DNA from: CAZPRY01 sp964589175
GTDB lineage: Bacteria > Fidelibacterota > UBA2242
Assembly: GCA_964589175.1 (NCBI GenBank)
Contig: CAZPRY010000011.1
Span: forward strand, 1 to 64,000
Reading direction: 5' to 3'
DNA: 64,000 bases
Positions within the stretch are counted from its first letter, which is position 1, and every line of letters starts with the position of its first letter. Both the position numbers and the translations under genes were made by a program. The notes under the pieces are model-generated. The model searched no databases, was not told the DNA's origin, and worked only from the letters and a program-made list of their open reading frames with translations. Below are positions 45,263 through 54,042 of this stretch, piece by piece.

Positions 45263-46188
45263 TCGGCTGGACATTATTCCACCTCTTTGTTTTCCCCGGA
45301 TTATTATTTACCGCAGTCCTGGGACTCCTGGTCGGCTGGTTCGACCGCAAACTCAGCGCCCGTTTTCAATTCCGGCAAGGGCCGCCGCTGTTTCAGAATT
45401 TCAACGATTTTTTTAAGCTGCTCGGGAAAGAGACCATCATCGTCAAGGAAAGCATTCACTCGCTGTTCATTGCGGTGCCGCTCGTCGCCTTCGGGGCGAT
45501 CGTCCTGATCTCGGCGATGATCGGTATGGCGCTTTTCTTTCAGACGGGATTCGGCGGAGACCTGATCGTGCTGATGTACCTGCTGATGATTTTTTCCGTG
45601 ATGGTGATCCTGGGCGGCGCCTCGACCGGCAACGTTTACTCGAGTATCGGCGCCGGGCGCGAGATCAAATTGCTGCTGGCCGATGAACTGGCCTTTATCC
45701 TGGTCTGCCTGATTCCCATCATAAAGTCCGGATATTCCTTACAACTGGACCGCATTCTGGCCGTGCAGGCCGAACAGGGCGCCTTCATCGGTTCCTTTTC
45801 GGGCGCGATCGCTTTCGTCATCGGGCTGCTCTGCATTCAGGCCAAGATGACGCTGCCGCCCTTCCATATACCCGAAGCCGAAACGGAGATCGTCGAAGGT
45901 CCCTTCATGGAATACTCGGGACCGCTGCTGGGATTCTGGAAACTCAATCATTATATGATGTACGTTTTCTACCCGTTTCTGTTGATCCTGCTGTTTCTGG
46001 GCGGATTTCATCTGAGCGGGATCGGCATTCTCTGGGCGGTATTAAAATACCTGCTGATCGTATTCCTGATGGTTGTGATCAAGAATACGAATCCCCGGGT
46101 GCGTATCGACACAGCCCTGAATTTCTTCTGGTTCTATGCGTCCCCGTTGACCTTTATCGGAATGATCTTAGCAGTTTTGGGAGTGTAA
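45259..46188 (+). CDS. mbhM: group 4 hydrogenase membrane anchor, NuoH-like
   Basis: The 309-residue product from ATG 45259 (AAGGAGGACAAGGT upstream) is a NuoH/EchB/MbhM-type protein; the longer frame from 45076 is a shadow of the ferredoxin gene. Eight membrane helices are apparent. Family landmarks are the Lys/Asp/Glu segment IKLLLADELAFILV and the loop PEAETEIVEGPFMEYSG, in which the acidic residues line the ion path next to the Fe-S subunit. It anchors the hydrogenase to the antiporter-like arm. Confidence 0.92.
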   Translation: MIGWTLFHLFVFPGLLFTAVLGLLVGWFDRKLSARFQFRQGPPLFQNFNDFFKLLGKETIIVKESIHSLFIAVPLVAFGAIVLISAMIGMALFFQTGFGGDLIVLMYLLMIFSVMVILGGASTGNVYSSIGAGREIKLLLADELAFILVCLIPIIKSGYSLQLDRILAVQAEQGAFIGSFSGAIAFVIGLLCIQAKMTLPPFHIPEAETEIVEGPFMEYSGPLLGFWKLNHYMMYVFYPFLLILLFLGGFHLSGIGILWAVLKYLLIVFLMVVIKNTNPRVRIDTALNFFWFYASPLTFIGMILAVLGV

Positions 46189-46189
46189 T

Positions 46190-46609
46190 ATGGGATGGTA
46201 TAACAAACGTCTGGCGAAATCCTTGTGGGTGTTCCACATAAGCGGATCGCCCTGTAATAACTGTGACATCGAAATACTCGAATTGCTGACGCCGAAGTAT
46301 GATATCGAACGGCTGGGGATCAAACTGGTCGGCTCGATCCGGCATGCCGATGTGCTTCTGCTGTCCGGTATCGTCAATGATAAAGTCGGACCCAAAATCA
46401 AAAAAATCTACGAACAGGCCCCCAAACCGATCTTCGTAGTTGCCTTCGGGACATGCCCCTCTTCCGGCTGTGTGTTCAAAGACAGTTACAATAAATCTCA
46501 GAGTGTTGAAGATGTCATCCCGATCGACATGTACATTCAGGGCTGTCCGCCCAAACCGGAAGCCATGATCGCGGGAGTAGCAAAATTAATGGGAGTACTC
46601 AATGGGTAA
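46190..46609 (+). CDS. mbhJ: group 4 [NiFe]-hydrogenase small subunit, NuoB-like
   Basis: This 139-residue protein binds the proximal [4Fe-4S] cluster through Cys22 and Cys25 (SGSPCNNCDIE), Cys89 (FGTCPSSG) and Cys119 (QGCPPKPE). It passes electrons to the NiFe site of the large subunit. The short length and absence of extra clusters are typical of EchC/HyfI/MbhJ proteins. It starts one base after the NuoH-like gene, and its 3' end overlaps the next gene by eight bases. Confidence 0.93.
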   Translation: MGWYNKRLAKSLWVFHISGSPCNNCDIEILELLTPKYDIERLGIKLVGSIRHADVLLLSGIVNDKVGPKIKKIYEQAPKPIFVVAFGTCPSSGCVFKDSYNKSQSVEDVIPIDMYIQGCPPKPEAMIAGVAKLMGVLNG

Positions 46610-47033
46610 AGTAGAAGAATTCGTACAGGCCATGGGCTCTAAAATATCGGACCAAAAGGAAAAAAAGGGCCGCTTCTACTTCAATGTCACCAATGAAGAT
46701 TTACGGGAAGTGGTCGATTATCTGTTCAATACGATCGGGTGCCGACTTTCCACGGCGACGGGCATGGAGACGTTTCATCACCTGGAAATCCTCTATCATT
46801 TTTCCGATGACACGACGGGCCAGTATTATTGCCCGCGGCTGTTGATCGCCGACAAAGAGCACCCCAAAGTTAAATCCATTGCCCCGATCGTCACCGGCGC
46901 GATCTGGATCGAACGCGAAATATTTGAGATGCTGGGTGTCGAATTCGAGGATCACCCGCGAATGGAAAAACTGCTGACCCTGCATCATCCGAAAGATCTG
47001 GATAAACCCTTGCGCATGGGGAGGGCATCATGA
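46602..47033 (+). CDS. mbhK: group 4 hydrogenase subunit, NuoC-like
   Basis: This 143-residue NuoC/EchD/MbhK-type protein has the core HHLEILYHFSDDTTGQYYCPRLLIADKEHPKVKSI in outline and IWIEREIFEMLGVEFEDHPRMEKLL, the 30-kDa subunit signature. It is a structural partner of the large subunit without cofactors. It overlaps both neighbours, eight bases upstream and four downstream, so translation of the three core subunits is coupled. Confidence 0.92.
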   Translation: MGKVEEFVQAMGSKISDQKEKKGRFYFNVTNEDLREVVDYLFNTIGCRLSTATGMETFHHLEILYHFSDDTTGQYYCPRLLIADKEHPKVKSIAPIVTGAIWIEREIFEMLGVEFEDHPRMEKLLTLHHPKDLDKPLRMGRAS

Positions 47034-48220
47034 ATTCAAACGCCGTACCGATTGGGCCGTTTCATCCGCTTCTGGAAGAGGCCGAATATTTTGAACTGAA
47101 AGTCGACGGAGAGACCGTCGTCGATATAGACCTGGAAATCGGCTGGATGCACCGGGGCCACGAATTCCTGTCGGAGATGAAGACCTTTACGCAGTCGATC
47201 TACCTGGTCGAGCGCATCTGCGGCATCTGTTCCACTTCCCATCCGATTGCCTGTGTGCATGCCATCGAGGACATCGACAATATCGAAATTCCCCTGCGCG
47301 CCCGCTACATCCGCACGCTGGTCGGCGAACTGGAACGCATTCACAGCCACCTGCTCTGGCTGGGTCTGGCCGGGCATTTTATCGGTTATGATACGCTCTG
47401 GATGTGGGCCTGGAAATACCGTGAGCCGATCCTGGAGATGTTCGAAATCATTTCCGGCAACCGCAACCACTACGGCATGATGCGGGTTGGCGGTGTCGCC
47501 AAGGATGTCGATCCCGGCAGCATTCCGGAACTGATGAAACATCTCGATATGGTCGATAAAAAGATGGAGATGATCGCCAAAGCCGCCAAGGACGATCCGG
47601 TTCTGAGATCCCGCTTAAAGGGAGTTGGCGTGCTCTCGCATGCCGATGCCATAGCCTACTGCGCCACCGGACCGACTTCGCGCGCTTCGGGGGTTCCCGG
47701 GGATGTACGCAAGGATGAGAAGATGGATGCCTACGACCTGGTCGATTTCGACCGGATTGTGCTGCAAAACGGCGATGTCTATGACAAATTAGTGGTGCGT
47801 GTGTTGGAAATTATCGAATCGACCCGCATCTGCCGCCAATGCCTGGATAAATTGGCCCAGATCGATGGCCCGATCCTGAACAACGTCAAGGAGATATCCG
47901 CCGGCGAAGGCATCGGCCGCTACGAGGCGCCGCGCGGCGAGGTTTTTCACTACGTTCGCTCGGACGGCACAAACCGCCCGATCCGGCATAAGGTGCGCGC
48001 CCCGAGTTATGTGAATATTCCGACTTACGCGGCTTCCTGCAAAGGGATTCCGATTGCCGATGCCCTGATTACCCTGGCGGCCGTCGATCCCTGCTACTGT
48101 TGCACGGAACGGGCGCTGCATCTTTACGATAAAAATCATGATCCGCTGCAACTCGATGTCCTGCGGTTATCGCGCGAAAAAACCGAACGAATTCGGAGGG
48201 AAATCTATGGTAATAAATGA
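47030..48220 (+). CDS. mbhL: group 4 [NiFe]-hydrogenase large (catalytic) subunit
   Basis: This 396-residue NuoD-related protein carries both nickel-binding cysteine pairs: Cys64/Cys67 in ERICGICSTSHP and Cys355/Cys358 in DPCYCCTER. It is therefore a true hydrogenase and not an MBX or complex I subunit that has lost the metal site. Thirty-five residues follow Arg361, consistent with a C-terminal extension removed by the endopeptidase encoded at 54635. The reaction is 2H+ + 2e- to H2, reversible. Its end overlaps the next start by 14 bases. The subgroup within group 4 cannot be assigned without a phylogeny. Confidence 0.95.
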   Translation: MNSNAVPIGPFHPLLEEAEYFELKVDGETVVDIDLEIGWMHRGHEFLSEMKTFTQSIYLVERICGICSTSHPIACVHAIEDIDNIEIPLRARYIRTLVGELERIHSHLLWLGLAGHFIGYDTLWMWAWKYREPILEMFEIISGNRNHYGMMRVGGVAKDVDPGSIPELMKHLDMVDKKMEMIAKAAKDDPVLRSRLKGVGVLSHADAIAYCATGPTSRASGVPGDVRKDEKMDAYDLVDFDRIVLQNGDVYDKLVVRVLEIIESTRICRQCLDKLAQIDGPILNNVKEISAGEGIGRYEAPRGEVFHYVRSDGTNRPIRHKVRAPSYVNIPTYAASCKGIPIADALITLAAVDPCYCCTERALHLYDKNHDPLQLDVLRLSREKTERIRREIYGNK

Positions 48221-50024
48221 TTTGACAATACTGGTTCTACTGCCGCTGGCCGTAGCGCTTGTCAACCTGTTCGTTCCCACGATTCTGCGAAAAATCCTCA
48301 CTTTTGGGGCGCTGGCCTACCTGCTCCTGGTGGTGTACCGGCTTTTCGGAAATAATACGGAAGAGGTCGTGCTCTTCGGACAATCGGTTCTGGCGCTGGA
48401 TAAACTGGCCTATTTTACCCTGGCTTTCATCCAGATCATGAGTTTCGTGATCCTGATTTTTTCCTTAAAAGGCGTGGATAAAGCCATCCGTAAGGAGTTT
48501 TTTATCCTGTACCCGCTGACCGTGGCTTTCAGCAACGGCGCTGTCTTAAGCACCCATGCCGTGGCTTTGCTGATTTTCTGGGGTCTATCGGGGATTTCGC
48601 TCTACCTGTTTGGGATGATGGGAAACGAGGAAGAGACACCGCAGACCGCCAAGAAGACTTTTCTGATCGTCGGCGGCAGCGACGTTTTCCTGATCCTGGG
48701 ACTCGTGCTCCTGTGGTTTCTGGAACCGCGCAACGGCTGGGCACTCTGGAATGTACAGCTGGCTCTCAAAGGACAGCTGGCTTACCTGGCTTTCTTCAGC
48801 ATTCTGATTGCCGCGTTTGCCAAAGCCGGCGGATTCCCGCTGCACAGCTGGGTACCGGATTACAGCAAAGACGCCCCGGTGGAGAGCGTGGCTTTTCTGC
48901 CTGCTTCCCTCGACAAATTGCTGGGGATTTACCTGCTGGCGCGCATCGTGCTTTCGCTTTTCATGGTGAATATTGCCATTAACCTGCTGTTGATCACCCT
49001 GGGCGCCTTGACCGTAATCATCGCCGTGATGATGGCCCTGGTTCAGCACAACGGCCGGAAACTGCTGGGTTACCACGCCGTCAGCCAGGTCGGCTACATG
49101 ATCATGGGCGTCGGCAGCGGCAGTGTGATCGCTTTTATCGGCGGTCTTTTCCACCTCGCCAACAACACGATTTATAAATCCAACCTGCTGCTTGCGCTGG
49201 GTTCGGTAGAGAAAAGAACCGGCACCAACGACTTGGAAAAGCTGGGCGGTCTGGGCCGGGCGATGCCTTTCACCTTTGTGATGGCCCTGATCGGCGCCCT
49301 CTCGATTTCGGGGATTCCGCCCTTCAACGGTTTCTTCTCGAAATGGCTGATCTACCAGGGTATTCTCGAAAAAGCCGCCACGGTGTCCGAGGGATACCAG
49401 ATCTGGCTGCTGATTTGCCTGATTCTGGCCGTCTTCGGCAGTGCGCTGACGCTGGCAAGTTTCATGAAATTCATCCATGCCATCTTCCTGGGAAAACGGC
49501 CCCAAAGCCTGAAGGATGTCAAAGAAGGACCGGCCAATCAATGGATCTCAACCGGTATTCTGGCCTTGCTCTGTATCGTTTTCGGGTTGTTCGCGATTGA
49601 AGTGCCGCTGAAAAAGTTCATCCTGCCGATTGCTGTCGAGCAAGGTTGGCCGGTACCGCAATTGCTGGGTAATTATGATCCGCTGCTGGTGGCCTGCCTG
49701 ACCGGTATCGCCTTCGTGCTGGGATGGATCGTTTTTCTCTTCACCCGTAAAACGCGCTATGATGAGATTTATCTCGGCGGTATGGACGCTCTGGAAAAAT
49801 TCCGGGTGACCGGCACCGAATTCTATAATGAGATTCGCAATATGCGGGTTTTGAAAAAGTGCTACGATTGGGCCGGGAAGAAATACTTCGATCTGTACGA
49901 TCTCGGCAGCCGCTGTTCGCTATCCGTTTCGAAGGTTTTCCGGTATGTGCATTCCGGCAGCCTGCAACTTTATAGTCTCTGGATCGTGTTCGGACTGCTG
50001 ATTCTGTTCGTGATATTGGTATAA
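48207..50024 (+). CDS. first antiporter-like subunit, NuoL/HyfB type
   Basis: From ATG 48207 (GGAGGG upstream) the product has 605 residues, about 15 membrane helices and the proton-channel signature FAKAGGFPLHSWVPDYSKDAP with the channel Lys, plus GYHAVSQVGYMIMG and SISGIPPFNGFFSKW. A long soluble or amphipathic tail (about 520-605) ends in a final helix, as in NuoL-type subunits with a lateral arm. It is separate from the MrpD-type gene at 51389, so the complex has two antiporter-like subunits. Confidence 0.9.
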   Translation: MVINDLTILVLLPLAVALVNLFVPTILRKILTFGALAYLLLVVYRLFGNNTEEVVLFGQSVLALDKLAYFTLAFIQIMSFVILIFSLKGVDKAIRKEFFILYPLTVAFSNGAVLSTHAVALLIFWGLSGISLYLFGMMGNEEETPQTAKKTFLIVGGSDVFLILGLVLLWFLEPRNGWALWNVQLALKGQLAYLAFFSILIAAFAKAGGFPLHSWVPDYSKDAPVESVAFLPASLDKLLGIYLLARIVLSLFMVNIAINLLLITLGALTVIIAVMMALVQHNGRKLLGYHAVSQVGYMIMGVGSGSVIAFIGGLFHLANNTIYKSNLLLALGSVEKRTGTNDLEKLGGLGRAMPFTFVMALIGALSISGIPPFNGFFSKWLIYQGILEKAATVSEGYQIWLLICLILAVFGSALTLASFMKFIHAIFLGKRPQSLKDVKEGPANQWISTGILALLCIVFGLFAIEVPLKKFILPIAVEQGWPVPQLLGNYDPLLVACLTGIAFVLGWIVFLFTRKTRYDEIYLGGMDALEKFRVTGTEFYNEIRNMRVLKKCYDWAGKKYFDLYDLGSRCSLSVSKVFRYVHSGSLQLYSLWIVFGLLILFVILV

Positions 50025-50045
50025 ATTTCAAGGCAGGAGGCATAC

Positions 50046-50606
50046 ATGCCTGTAGAGACATGGTTAATATTTATCCTAAGTTTTATGATCGTCGGGTCCA
50101 TTACCGCGCTGGAGCTCAAGGACCTTTTGTCTTCGATTATCTCCATCGGGGTCGTCGGCCTGGGAGTGTCCATCTCCTTCCTTTTCCTGCAGGCGCCCGA
50201 TCTGGCGATTGTACAGTTCCTGTTCGAGATTTTCGCCCTGATCATTTTAATCCGGGCCTTTATGCGGCGTGATTACCATCTCAAGGAACCCTCCCGGTCG
50301 CATAAATTCCTGGTGATCATCAGCATTCTGACGCTGGTCAGCATTTTTGTGCTCAGTATTAATATTTTCAAACTCTTGCCGCCGTTCGGCCAGCCGCTCA
50401 TGGAAACCTCGAAATACTATCTCGATAACGCGGCCAGGGAGACCGGCGCGGCCAATATCGTAACGGCCATCATTCTCGATTACCGTGCCTACGATACGCT
50501 CGGCGAGGTGACGGTTCTGTTTACGGCCATCCTGGGCGCCCTGACGATTTTACATATGAAAAGGCATGCCAAAAGCGCTTCGGAGGACAGCAATGAAACA
50601 AAATGA
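50046..50606 (+). CDS. fused MbhD-MbhE type subunit (MrpA C-terminal region)
   Basis: This 186-residue membrane protein combines two units that are separate genes in the archaeal Mbh operon. Residues 1-80 form a three-helix DUF4040 unit (LELKDLLSSIISIGVVGLGVSISFLFLQAPDLAIVQFLFE in outline). Residues 85-175 match the MrpA C-terminal/MbhE unit (ANIVTAIILDYRAYDTLGEV). Both line the ion-translocating region of Mrp-type antiporters. Its last 14 bases overlap the MrpB-type gene. Confidence 0.88.
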   Translation: MPVETWLIFILSFMIVGSITALELKDLLSSIISIGVVGLGVSISFLFLQAPDLAIVQFLFEIFALIILIRAFMRRDYHLKEPSRSHKFLVIISILTLVSIFVLSINIFKLLPPFGQPLMETSKYYLDNAARETGAANIVTAIILDYRAYDTLGEVTVLFTAILGALTILHMKRHAKSASEDSNETK

Positions 50607-51042
50607 GGGAATGACGCTGATCGTTAAGACCGTTACGCGCGTCAGTGTCTGGTTGATCTTTCTGTACGGCATTTACATCATTTTGCATGGGCATTTGACG
50701 CCCGGGGGAGGTTTTGCCGGCGGTGTTGTTCTGGCGCTGGGTTTTCTGAATATCATGCTGGCCTACGGACGCAAATATGTCGAAGGCTGGTTGAACATCA
50801 AACTCATGAAAGATATCGAATCTTCCATGGCAACTCTCTTTCTGGCCCTCGGTATCCTGGGAATGTCTTTTGGAGGCGGTTTGCTGGCCAACTTTCTGAG
50901 CAAGGGCGAACTGTTTCGGCTGCTCAGCTCGGGGACGATTCCGATCCTGAACATACTTATCGGGACGAAAGTCAGCATGGCCCTCTTCGTGGTCATCTAT
51001 AGTCTCGCCGTCCTGCATATCGTTAAAGGAGGAGAAAAATGA
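50593..51042 (+). CDS. mrpB: Mrp antiporter subunit B type (MnhB/MbhF)
   Basis: This 149-residue, four-helix protein begins MKQNEGMTLIVKTVTR from ATG 50593, preceded by GGAGG. The MnhB signature YGIYIILHGHLTPGGGFAGGVVLALGF is intact. It is part of the Na+/H+ antiporter arm. It overlaps the preceding gene by 14 bases and the following one by four. Confidence 0.92.
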   Translation: MKQNEGMTLIVKTVTRVSVWLIFLYGIYIILHGHLTPGGGFAGGVVLALGFLNIMLAYGRKYVEGWLNIKLMKDIESSMATLFLALGILGMSFGGGLLANFLSKGELFRLLSSGTIPILNILIGTKVSMALFVVIYSLAVLHIVKGGEK

Positions 51043-51392
51043 CAGTCTATCTGCTCTGTTTTGCACTCCTGCTCGTAGGGGTCTATGGCGTTTTGACTAA
51101 GCGGGATTTGATCAAGATTATCCTGTCGCTGGGAATCATGGGCTACGCGACCAATCTCATGATTATTTTATTCGCCTATAAAAACGGCGCGATCTACGCG
51201 ATTCTGACCAAAGCCAATAGTTTGAATGGGAAACCGACTGGTCCCATGGTCGATCCGCTGCCGCAGGCCCTGATCCTGACCTCGATCGTGATCGAATTAG
51301 GCATTACAGCCATGCTGGTCGCCATGTCAATCCGGCTTTACGAAAAGTACAAGACCTTTGATATTACCAAAATAAGGAGGCTTTCAGGATGA
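51039..51392 (+). CDS. mrpC: Mrp antiporter subunit C type (MnhC/MbhG, NuoK-like)
   Basis: This 117-residue, three-helix protein is related to NuoK. It has the pattern GVYGVLTKRDLIKIILSLGIMGYATNLMI and a second half with DPLPQALILTSIVIELGITAM, the family's conserved DPLPQALvLTaIVI motif. It overlaps mrpB and mrpD by four bases each. Confidence 0.93.
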   Translation: MTVYLLCFALLLVGVYGVLTKRDLIKIILSLGIMGYATNLMIILFAYKNGAIYAILTKANSLNGKPTGPMVDPLPQALILTSIVIELGITAMLVAMSIRLYEKYKTFDITKIRRLSG

Positions 51393-52864
51393 TCCTCCCA
51401 TTTTTCATCATCATTCCGTTGCTGGCTGCCTTTCTGATTACGCTGATATCGGGAGATAACGATAACTGGGCCGTCATTCTCTCTGTCCTGGCAGTGGTAT
51501 CGCTGTTGCTGTTATCCGTGTTTGCCTTCATCTCAACCCAGGATCAGACGCTGGTCTATGAGACAGGGGGCTGGCAGCTGCCGTTTACGATCTGCCTGGT
51601 GCAGGATGCGCTCTCCTGTTTTATGCTCATCGTGGTCAGCCTGATATCACTGACGTCGCTTATCTTTTCGGTTCAATATATCCGCCGGAAGGAGCCGTGC
51701 TGGAAATATTATGCACTTTTTATGCTGCTGGTAACGGGCATGAACGGCGTAATCGCCACCGGCGATATCTTCAACCTGTTTGTATTTATGGAAATTGCGC
51801 TTTTCGCCGCCTATGCACTGGTGGCCTATGGCGGCAAGGCGGAAGAATTCGAAGCCTCGTTCAAGTATGCGGTGATGGGATCGCTGTCGTCGACGCTGAT
51901 ACTGATCGGTATCGGCATTCTGTACAGCGCGACATCGACATTGACGATGGCCAAGATCGCCCAGGTACTGCCGCAAAAGGATCCGGCCCTCGTAAACTGG
52001 ATTGGTGGCATTTTCCTGGCCGGTTTCGGGCTCAAGGCGGCCGTGATGCCGTTCCACGCCTGGCTGCCCGATGCGCATTCTTCGGCGCCCGCGCCGATTT
52101 CGTCGATGCTTTCCGGCGTTCTGATCAAGGCGCTCGGCGTCTACGTGCTGATCCGTTTTTTCTTCAATGTCATGGGCGCCCCGGCGGCTTTTATGCAGAT
52201 CTTCATGATCCTGGGTTCGATCTCGATCATTGTGGCTTCTTTCCTGGCGATCGGGCAGTGGGACTTGAAACGCCTGCTGGCCTACAGCAGTATCAGCCAG
52301 GTCGGTTTCATCTTCCTGGGCCTCGGCATCGCGTCACCGCTGGCGATCCTGGGAGCCGTATTTCATATCCTGAATCATGCGATTTTCAAGGCTTTGCTGT
52401 TCTACAATGCCGGCGTCGTGGAGATGTTTCTGGGAACCCGCGACCTGCGCAAGATGGGCGATCTGCGCAAAGCCATGCCGATCACCTCCGCGACCTCGAT
52501 GATTGCGACTCTTTCGGTGTCCGGTTTGCCGCCCTTCAATGGTTTTTTCAGCAAACTGATCATCATAATTGCCGCGATTCAGGCCGGATTGCCGGTTTAT
52601 GCAACCATCGCCATCGTCGGCAGTTTTTTGACGCTGGGCTATTTCTTGAAGGTGCAGCGCTACGGATTCCGCGGTGAAAACAAAATCGAGAAGCCGGAAA
52701 TAAAAATAGGCTGGGGGATGAGAACCGCTATGATCATACTTGCGGCCCTGTGCCTGATCACCAGCGTTTTGGTGATTCCGGGAATCCGCGAGGTCACGCT
52801 CGGCCCGGTGGTTGATGTCATCAGCAATAAACTCAACTATATTAGTCTGGTTCTGGGGAGGTAA
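51389..52864 (+). CDS. mrpD: second antiporter-like subunit, MrpD type (MbhH)
   Basis: This 491-residue, 14-helix protein is of the MrpD/NuoN/NuoM class. Landmarks are FMEIALFAAYALVAYGGK with the channel Glu, GFGLKAAVMPFHAWLPDAHSSAPAPISSMLSG with the channel Lys, and AYSSISQVGFIFLGLG. It would carry one ion channel. Together with the 48207 gene this gives two antiporter-like modules, as in MBX-type complexes, next to a catalytically competent hydrogenase. Confidence 0.93.
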   Translation: MILPFFIIIPLLAAFLITLISGDNDNWAVILSVLAVVSLLLLSVFAFISTQDQTLVYETGGWQLPFTICLVQDALSCFMLIVVSLISLTSLIFSVQYIRRKEPCWKYYALFMLLVTGMNGVIATGDIFNLFVFMEIALFAAYALVAYGGKAEEFEASFKYAVMGSLSSTLILIGIGILYSATSTLTMAKIAQVLPQKDPALVNWIGGIFLAGFGLKAAVMPFHAWLPDAHSSAPAPISSMLSGVLIKALGVYVLIRFFFNVMGAPAAFMQIFMILGSISIIVASFLAIGQWDLKRLLAYSSISQVGFIFLGLGIASPLAILGAVFHILNHAIFKALLFYNAGVVEMFLGTRDLRKMGDLRKAMPITSATSMIATLSVSGLPPFNGFFSKLIIIIAAIQAGLPVYATIAIVGSFLTLGYFLKVQRYGFRGENKIEKPEIKIGWGMRTAMIILAALCLITSVLVIPGIREVTLGPVVDVISNKLNYISLVLGR

Positions 52865-52865
52865 G

Positions 52866-53372
52866 ATGACCATAAAAGCCCGAAGCCGTATAATCGTTTT
52901 TATTTTAGCGTTCCTGGTCTGGATCGGATTGACCAGCATCACCGATCTGCAGGAAGTCGTTGCCGGTATTATCGTAGCCTTTCTGGTGGCCATGCTGGCC
53001 GGCAAATTCTTCATTACCGCCGCCTCCGGGGGGCAATTCCCGCGACGATTTTTCTCGGGAATTCTATATGTATTCAAGTTTTTATGGGAAATGATCAAGG
53101 CCAATTTCCACGTAGCCTACATCGTGATCAGTCCGCATCTTCCGATCAAGCCGGGCATCGTCAAGATCAAAACCCGTCTTAAAAGCGAGCCGGCGATTAC
53201 GGTGCTGACCAATTCGATCACGTTAACGCCGGGCACGCTGACCGTGGATGTGAACCCGGAAAAGGGCGATGTGTACATTCACTGGATCGATGTCAAGGGC
53301 ACGGATGTTGAAGAGAACACCCGCAATATCGGGAGCAAGTTTGAAAAACTACTCAAGGAGGTGTTTGAATGA
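52866..53372 (+). CDS. mrpE: Mrp antiporter subunit E type (MbhA)
   Basis: From ATG 52866 (GGGGAGG upstream) the product has 168 residues. Two or three N-terminal helices are followed by a cytoplasmic part with the conserved LTNSITLTPGTLTVDVNPEKGDVYIHWIDV in outline. That is the MrpE/MnhE signature. Its stop overlaps mrpF by four bases. Confidence 0.93.
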   Translation: MTIKARSRIIVFILAFLVWIGLTSITDLQEVVAGIIVAFLVAMLAGKFFITAASGGQFPRRFFSGILYVFKFLWEMIKANFHVAYIVISPHLPIKPGIVKIKTRLKSEPAITVLTNSITLTPGTLTVDVNPEKGDVYIHWIDVKGTDVEENTRNIGSKFEKLLKEVFE

Positions 53373-53707
53373 GAGTAGTGCGCTGGATCATCGGATTTAT
53401 TATCATTTTGATATTTATGTACGGTAACTTTTTTATCTATGAGGGCGACATTATCGTGAAACTGATCAATGTCATCCTTTTCTGTACGCTGTTCGTGCTG
53501 TTCCGGGTTATTTTCGGGCCGAGCCCGGCCGACCGGATTGTGGCCGTCGATATTCTCGGTGTTTTAATTATAGGCATGCTGGCGCTACTGGGACTCTTTT
53601 ATGATGAGTCGTTTTTCATGGACGTCGGGCTGATCTGGGCGTTGTTGAGTTTTATCGCGTCGCTGGCGTTTGCCAAAGTGCTGGAAGGGAGGTCGCTGGA
53701 TGATTAG
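53369..53707 (+). CDS. mrpF: Mrp antiporter subunit F type (MbhB)
   Basis: This 112-residue protein has three membrane helices and the MrpF signature FRVIFGPSPADRIVAVDILGVL. It overlaps both neighbours and is part of the membrane arm. It contributes no cofactor. Confidence 0.92.
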   Translation: MRVVRWIIGFIIILIFMYGNFFIYEGDIIVKLINVILFCTLFVLFRVIFGPSPADRIVAVDILGVLIIGMLALLGLFYDESFFMDVGLIWALLSFIASLAFAKVLEGRSLDD

Positions 53708-54041
53708 AGAAACCATCGGAATGATTTTCATTCTCATCGGAGTTACCTTTGATTTCTTCGGCGTATTGGGTCTGTTGCGGCTTCCGGATGTCTACAACCG
53801 CTTGCAGGCCGCCACGAAATGCGTCACTTTCGGCTCGGCGGGTATCCTGTTCGGCGTTTTCATCAAGCAGGGATTCAACAATTTCGGCTTCAAGGTTTTG
53901 CTGGGAATCGCGTTCATTTTTCTGACTTCGCCGGTTGCCGCGCACGCCATTGCCCGCGCCGCTCATCGCAGTGGAATAAAATTGACAAAAGAGACCGTCG
54001 TGGATCAGTATCAAGAAGATAAAGAACTAAAGGAAAACTGA
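53700..54041 (+). CDS. mrpG: Mrp antiporter subunit G type (MbhC)
   Basis: From ATG 53700 (AAGGGAGG upstream) the product has 113 residues and three helices, with the MrpG signature FFGVLGLLRLPDVYNRLQAATKCVTFGSAG in outline and FLTSPVAAHAIARAAH. It completes an MrpB-G set whose MrpA parts are supplied by the two preceding antiporter genes. Confidence 0.92.
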   Translation: MIRETIGMIFILIGVTFDFFGVLGLLRLPDVYNRLQAATKCVTFGSAGILFGVFIKQGFNNFGFKVLLGIAFIFLTSPVAAHAIARAAHRSGIKLTKETVVDQYQEDKELKEN

Positions 54042-54042
54042 T

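Noticed and set aside
48585..49541. 318-codon open frame antisense to the NuoL-like gene
   Set aside because: Its composition (rich in Gln, His and Arg) is typical of the reverse of a membrane protein gene; no domain is recognised.
51697..52677. 326-codon frame within mrpD in another phase
   Set aside because: It is Arg- and Gly-rich frame-shifted reading of a GC-rich membrane protein gene.
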